This document shows, piece after piece, positions 61,227-64,000 of a DNA stretch of 64,000 nucleotides (positions are counted from its first letter, which is position 1; the number at the start of each line of letters is the position of its first letter). Both the position numbers and the translations under genes were made by a program. The stretch is taken from NCBI RefSeq assembly GCF_008974245.1, contig NZ_BBZI01000006.1, forward strand, positions 1,287,126-1,351,125, written 5' to 3'. The notes below the pieces were generated by a model. That model saw only the letters and a program-made list of their open reading frames with translations, was not told the origin of the DNA and did not search any database. The DNA is from Streptomyces abyssomicinicus. GTDB lineage: Bacteria > Actinomycetota > Actinomycetes > Streptomycetales > Streptomycetaceae.

Positions 61227-61604
61227 TCACTCCCGCACGAGGCAGAACGGGTGCCCGACCGGGTCCGCGTACACCCGCCAGCAGCGACCCGGGTCCCCCG
61301 CGTCCAGCAGCGTGGCGCCGGCCGCCAGCACCCCCGCCTCCGCGGCGTCCAGGTCCGCCACGCCGAGGTCGAGGTGGTACTGCTGGGGGCGGGACGGGTC
61401 GGGCCAGGCGGGGGGCTGGAGATCGGGGGCCTGCTGGAAGGCGAGGACGCGGCCGTCCGGGGTGTGGAGCGTGGACCAGGTCTCGTCGGTCGACCAGCGC
61501 GGGTCCCGCTGGTCCACCTCCCCGCCGAGCACCTTCCGGTAGAAGGCGGCGAGTTCGCGTGGCCGCGGACAGTCGATGACGACGCACTGCAGGGTGGCGA
61601 TCAT
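61227..61604 (-). CDS. VOC family (glyoxalase-like) protein
   Basis: A 125-residue single vicinal-oxygen-chelate domain pair: CVVIDCPRPRELAAFYRKVLGG and YHLDLGVADLDAAEAGVLAAGA. It ends GRCWRVYADPVGHPFCLVRE, as usual. His in YHLDLG and Glu in the last VRE are candidate metal ligands. It may be an enzyme or a resistance-type binding protein; no substrate can be assigned. ATG 61604. Confidence 0.88.
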   Translation of the reverse strand: MIATLQCVVIDCPRPRELAAFYRKVLGGEVDQRDPRWSTDETWSTLHTPDGRVLAFQQAPDLQPPAWPDPSRPQQYHLDLGVADLDAAEAGVLAAGATLLDAGDPGRCWRVYADPVGHPFCLVRE

Positions 61605-61621
61605 ACGCCCGAGCCTAGGGA

Positions 61622-62233
61622 TCAGGCCGGGGCGAGGGCGAGCGAAATGCCGAGGGCCACCAGAACCGCGCCGATGGCCCGGTTGAGCGCGACCTGGCGC
61701 CGCAGCAGCCGGGTCCGCAGCGCCGGCGCGGAGAGCACGCCCGCGACCAGCCCGAACCACACCAGGTGGGCGAGGGACATGAACAGGCCGTAGCCCGCCT
61801 GCCGCAGGAACGGCGTGCTCGCGTCCACCACCTGTGTGTAGGTGGAGACGACGAACAGCATCGTCTTCGGGTTGAGCGCGTTGGTGAGGAACCCGGTCCG
61901 CAGCGCCGCGCCCCGCGACAGCGGCTCGGCGGACGGGTCCGAGGTGTCGACGTCGGCGCGGGACCGGAAGGTCTGCAGGCCGACCCAGACCAGGTAGCAG
62001 GCGCCCGCGATCCTGACGGCGGTGAGGACGGCCGGCGACCCGGCGAGCAGCAGCCCCACCCCGAGCACGGTGTAGGAGACGTGCACCAGGACGCCCAGGG
62101 CGACCCCGGCCGCGGCCAGCATCCCGGCCCTCCGCCCGTACAGGCAGCTGTTGCGGACGATCATCGCGAAGTCGGCGCCCGGGCTGATCACGGCGAGCAC
62201 GGTGATGACGGCGACGGCGAGCAGTTCGGCCAC
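61622..62233 (-). CDS. LysE family amino-acid exporter
   Basis: A 203-residue translocator with about six helices. The family N-terminus LLAVAVITVLAVISPGADFAMIVRNS is clear, followed by GVALGVLVHVSYTVLGVGLLL and TGFLTNALNPKTMLFVVS. It exports amino acids or homoserine-lactone-like compounds. GTG 62233 follows AAGGTG at 9 nt and gives the standard RhtB/LysE start. It lies 17 bp upstream of the VOC gene on the same strand and is probably in one operon with it. Confidence 0.9.
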   Translation of the reverse strand: MAELLAVAVITVLAVISPGADFAMIVRNSCLYGRRAGMLAAAGVALGVLVHVSYTVLGVGLLLAGSPAVLTAVRIAGACYLVWVGLQTFRSRADVDTSDPSAEPLSRGAALRTGFLTNALNPKTMLFVVSTYTQVVDASTPFLRQAGYGLFMSLAHLVWFGLVAGVLSAPALRTRLLRRQVALNRAIGAVLVALGISLALAPA

Positions 62234-62381
62234 GGGACAGGCACCTTCGGGGGAGCGGACGACTGGCGGAGCGTACCGGGGAAAGGCGCAGGTGGGAAAG
62301 GTGCGGCCGGGAAGGACGCGGCCACGGAGGACGCCGGGAAAGCACGGTGCCGGCCGGGGAAGGCGCCGCCGCGGAAGCACG

Positions 62382-62416
62382 GTGCCCCCGTACCCGGGTC
62401 ACGGGTACGGGGGCAC
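62382..62416 (-). terminator. Strong terminator after the hemD-type gene
   Basis: A perfect 15-bp stem, 62382-62396 with 62402-62416 (GTGCCCCCGTACCCG), loop GGTCA, beginning 24 bp past the stop codon of the hemD-type fusion. Confidence 0.88.
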
Positions 62417-62439
62417 ACGCGGTCAGCGCGGACCGCGCC

Positions 62440-64000
62440 TCAGCTGGTCGTCGCCCGGCGGCGGCGCGCGCCGGGACGGCGCTCGGAGGGCCGGGTGACC
62501 GGGTCGCCCGCCGCGAGCGCGGCCTCACGCCGCTTGGCGCCGAACTCCGCGAGCGCGGCGGCCAGCTTGGTGACCGACGGCTCGGGGGCCATCACGTCGA
62601 CCCGCAGGCCGTGCTCCTCCGCCGTCTTGGCGGTGGCCGGGCCGATGCAGGCGATCACGGTGACGTTGTGCGGCTTGCCGGCGATGCCGACCAGGTTCCG
62701 CACCGTCGACGACGAGGTGAAGAGCACCGCGTCGAAGCCGCCGCCCTTGATCGCCTCACGGGTCTCGGCCGGCGGCGGCGAGGCGCGCACGGTGCGGTAC
62801 GCCGTGACGTCGTCGACCTCCCAGCCCAGCTCGATCAGCCCGGCGACCAGGGTCTCCGTGGCGATGTCGGCGCGCGGCAGGAAGACGCGGTCGATCGGGT
62901 CGAAGACCGGGTCGTAGGGCGGCCAGTCCTCCAGCAGGCCCGCGGCCGACTGCTCGCCGCTGGGCACCAGGTCCGGCTTCACGCCGAAGGCGATGAGCGC
63001 CTTGGCGGTCTGCTCGCCGACGGCCGCGACCTTGATGCCCGCGAAGGCGCGCGCGTCCAGGCCGTACTCCTCGAACTTCTCCCGGACCGCCTTGACGGCG
63101 TTGACCGAGGTGAAGGCGATCCACTCGTAGCGGCCGGTGACCAGGCCCTTGACCGCGCGCTCCATCTGCTGCGGGGTGCGCGGCGGCTCCACGGCGATGG
63201 TCGGCACCTCGTGCGGCACCGCGCCGTAGGAACGCAGTTGGTCGGAGAGCGAGACCGCCTGCTCCTTGGTGCGCGGCACGAGGACCTTCCAGCCGAAGAG
63301 CGGCTTGGACTCGAACCAGGAGAGCTGGTCACGCCGGTCGCCGCCGGCGGCACGCTCGCCGACCACGGCTATGACGGCCCGGCCGCCGTCCGCGGAGGGA
63401 AGGACCTTGCCCTGCTTGAAGACCTGCGCGATGGTGCCCAGCGTCGCCGTCCAGCTGCGCTGGCGGGTCGTGGTGCCGGCCACCGTCACGGTGAGCGGGG
63501 TGTCCGGCTTGCGGCCGGCCGAGACCAGCTCGGCGGCGGTCGCCGCGACCCCGTCCAGCGTGGTGGAGACGACCACAGTGCCGTCGGAGGCGCCGAGCTC
63601 GGTCCAGCAGCGGGCGCTGGCCGTACGCGCGTCGACGAACCGCACGTCGGCGCCCTCGGCGTCCCGCAGCGGCACACCGGCGTAGGCGGGCACGCCGACG
63701 GCGGAGGCGATGCCGGGCACCACCTCGAACCGCACGCCCGCCGCGGCGCAGGCGAGCATCTCGCGGGCCGCGTCGGAGTCCAGTCCGGGGTCGCCGGTGA
63801 CGGCACGTACCACCCGCCTGCCGGAGCGTACGGCCGCCATGACAAGATGAACGGCATCACGTTCCGCCGGAACGGCAACGGTTGTTGACGTGCCGTCAAC
63901 CACCGTCAGCTGTGGTGCGTCCGCGTCCGCCCCGGTGTTCTCCAGGACGGCGCCCGGCCTGGCGTGTTCACGCACCACGTCCAGCACGTCGGGTTCGCCG
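62440..64000 (-). CDS. hemD: Uroporphyrinogen-III synthase fused to a methyltransferase-like domain (partial)
   Basis: The 5' end lies beyond the right edge; ~520 residues are visible. The C-terminal half is HemD, which closes and inverts hydroxymethylbilane to uroporphyrinogen III: KVLVPRTKEQAVSLSDQLRS, IAFTSVNAVKAVREKFEEYG, KVAAVGEQTAKAL and FTSSSTVRNLVGIAG. The N-terminal half is an SUMT/CobA-like SAM methyltransferase fold (FEVVPGIASAVGVPAYAGVP). It reads GDPGLDSDAAREM where active SUMT has GDPFVFGRGGEE, and lacks the PVTHR motif after AGVP. The fused domain may therefore be inactive or altered. The C-terminal tail is basic (RPSERRPGARRRRATTS). Confidence 0.92.
   Translation of the reverse strand, partial: GEPDVLDVVREHARPGAVLENTGADADAPQLTVVDGTSTTVAVPAERDAVHLVMAAVRSGRRVVRAVTGDPGLDSDAAREMLACAAAGVRFEVVPGIASAVGVPAYAGVPLRDAEGADVRFVDARTASARCWTELGASDGTVVVSTTLDGVAATAAELVSAGRKPDTPLTVTVAGTTTRQRSWTATLGTIAQVFKQGKVLPSADGGRAVIAVVGERAAGGDRRDQLSWFESKPLFGWKVLVPRTKEQAVSLSDQLRSYGAVPHEVPTIAVEPPRTPQQMERAVKGLVTGRYEWIAFTSVNAVKAVREKFEEYGLDARAFAGIKVAAVGEQTAKALIAFGVKPDLVPSGEQSAAGLLEDWPPYDPVFDPIDRVFLPRADIATETLVAGLIELGWEVDDVTAYRTVRASPPPAETREAIKGGGFDAVLFTSSSTVRNLVGIAGKPHNVTVIACIGPATAKTAEEHGLRVDVMAPEPSVTKLAAALAEFGAKRREAALAAGDPVTRPSERRPGARRRRATTS

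Overview
The window looks like chromosomal DNA of a Streptomyces or a very close relative. The sequence is extremely GC-rich with strong third-position G/C bias and frequent GTG starts. The gene content fits: futalosine-route menaquinone genes, a mycothiol-isomerase-like protein, an LAXTG surface protein, DUF3558, DUF4232, DUF4229 and DUF4253 proteins, a class I lysyl-tRNA synthetase beside argS, and a haem pathway starting at glutamate-1-semialdehyde. No tRNA, rRNA, CRISPR array, transposase, integrase or biosynthetic megasynthase was seen. I did not notice TTA codons, but that scan was not exhaustive.

Layout. 1-3.1 kb: the N-terminus of a dicarboxylate/amino-acid symporter, DUF4229, a GNAT, an Lrp/AsnC regulator and a UbiX-type flavin prenyltransferase. 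3.1-9.0 kb: an accessory-looking block with a 1,154-residue HEAT-like protein, a rhomboid protease and a TetR/NmrA-reductase divergon with a near-perfect double operator. 9.3-11.7 kb: the prenyltransferase and UbiD-type decarboxylase of menaquinone synthesis (mqnP, mqnL). 11.8-16.4 kb: two tandem PLDc_N membrane proteins, a LysR regulator, a DMT permease, an MDMPI/DinB-like protein and a CDP-alcohol phosphatidyltransferase. 16.5-22.9 kb: one leftward block hemL - histidine phosphatase - tlpA - ccdA - resB - ccsB, that is, tetrapyrrole precursor supply plus System II cytochrome c maturation.

23.3-31.7 kb is an envelope and copper-enzyme region: an unknown protein, a secreted FG-GAP repeat protein, an LAXTG-anchored protein, a stand-alone cytochrome oxidase subunit I with a tiny coupled membrane protein, and a galactose-oxidase-like radical copper oxidase. 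31.5-38.4 kb: an SDR with a coupled small membrane protein, YnfA, a two-component flavin monooxygenase pair, an OmpR/HK two-component system and the RNA ligase RtcB. 38.6-42.5 kb: two DUF3558 lipoproteins, a DUF2637 protein and a 49-residue membrane protein. 42.6-47.4 kb: the divergent lysS/argS pair and DUF4253. 47.4-52.0 kb: a MacB/FtsX-type ABC exporter and two small membrane proteins.

hemB (52.2 kb) and a hemD-type fusion (62.4 kb, running off the right edge) are separated by about 9.3 kb of accessory genes: a secreted tyrosine phosphatase, a DUF4232 lipoprotein, a membrane-anchored HTH protein with its own inverted repeats, a leucine-rich-variant repeat protein, a P-loop kinase, a protein made of six exact 17-residue repeats, a VOC protein and a LysE exporter.

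Read together, haem synthesis (hemL, hemB, hemD), cytochrome c maturation, menaquinone synthesis and a terminal oxidase subunit make respiration the main core theme. The least described elements are the 17-residue repeat protein, the membrane-tethered HTH protein with its GGAACG motifs, and the copper-oxidase/ctaD cluster.
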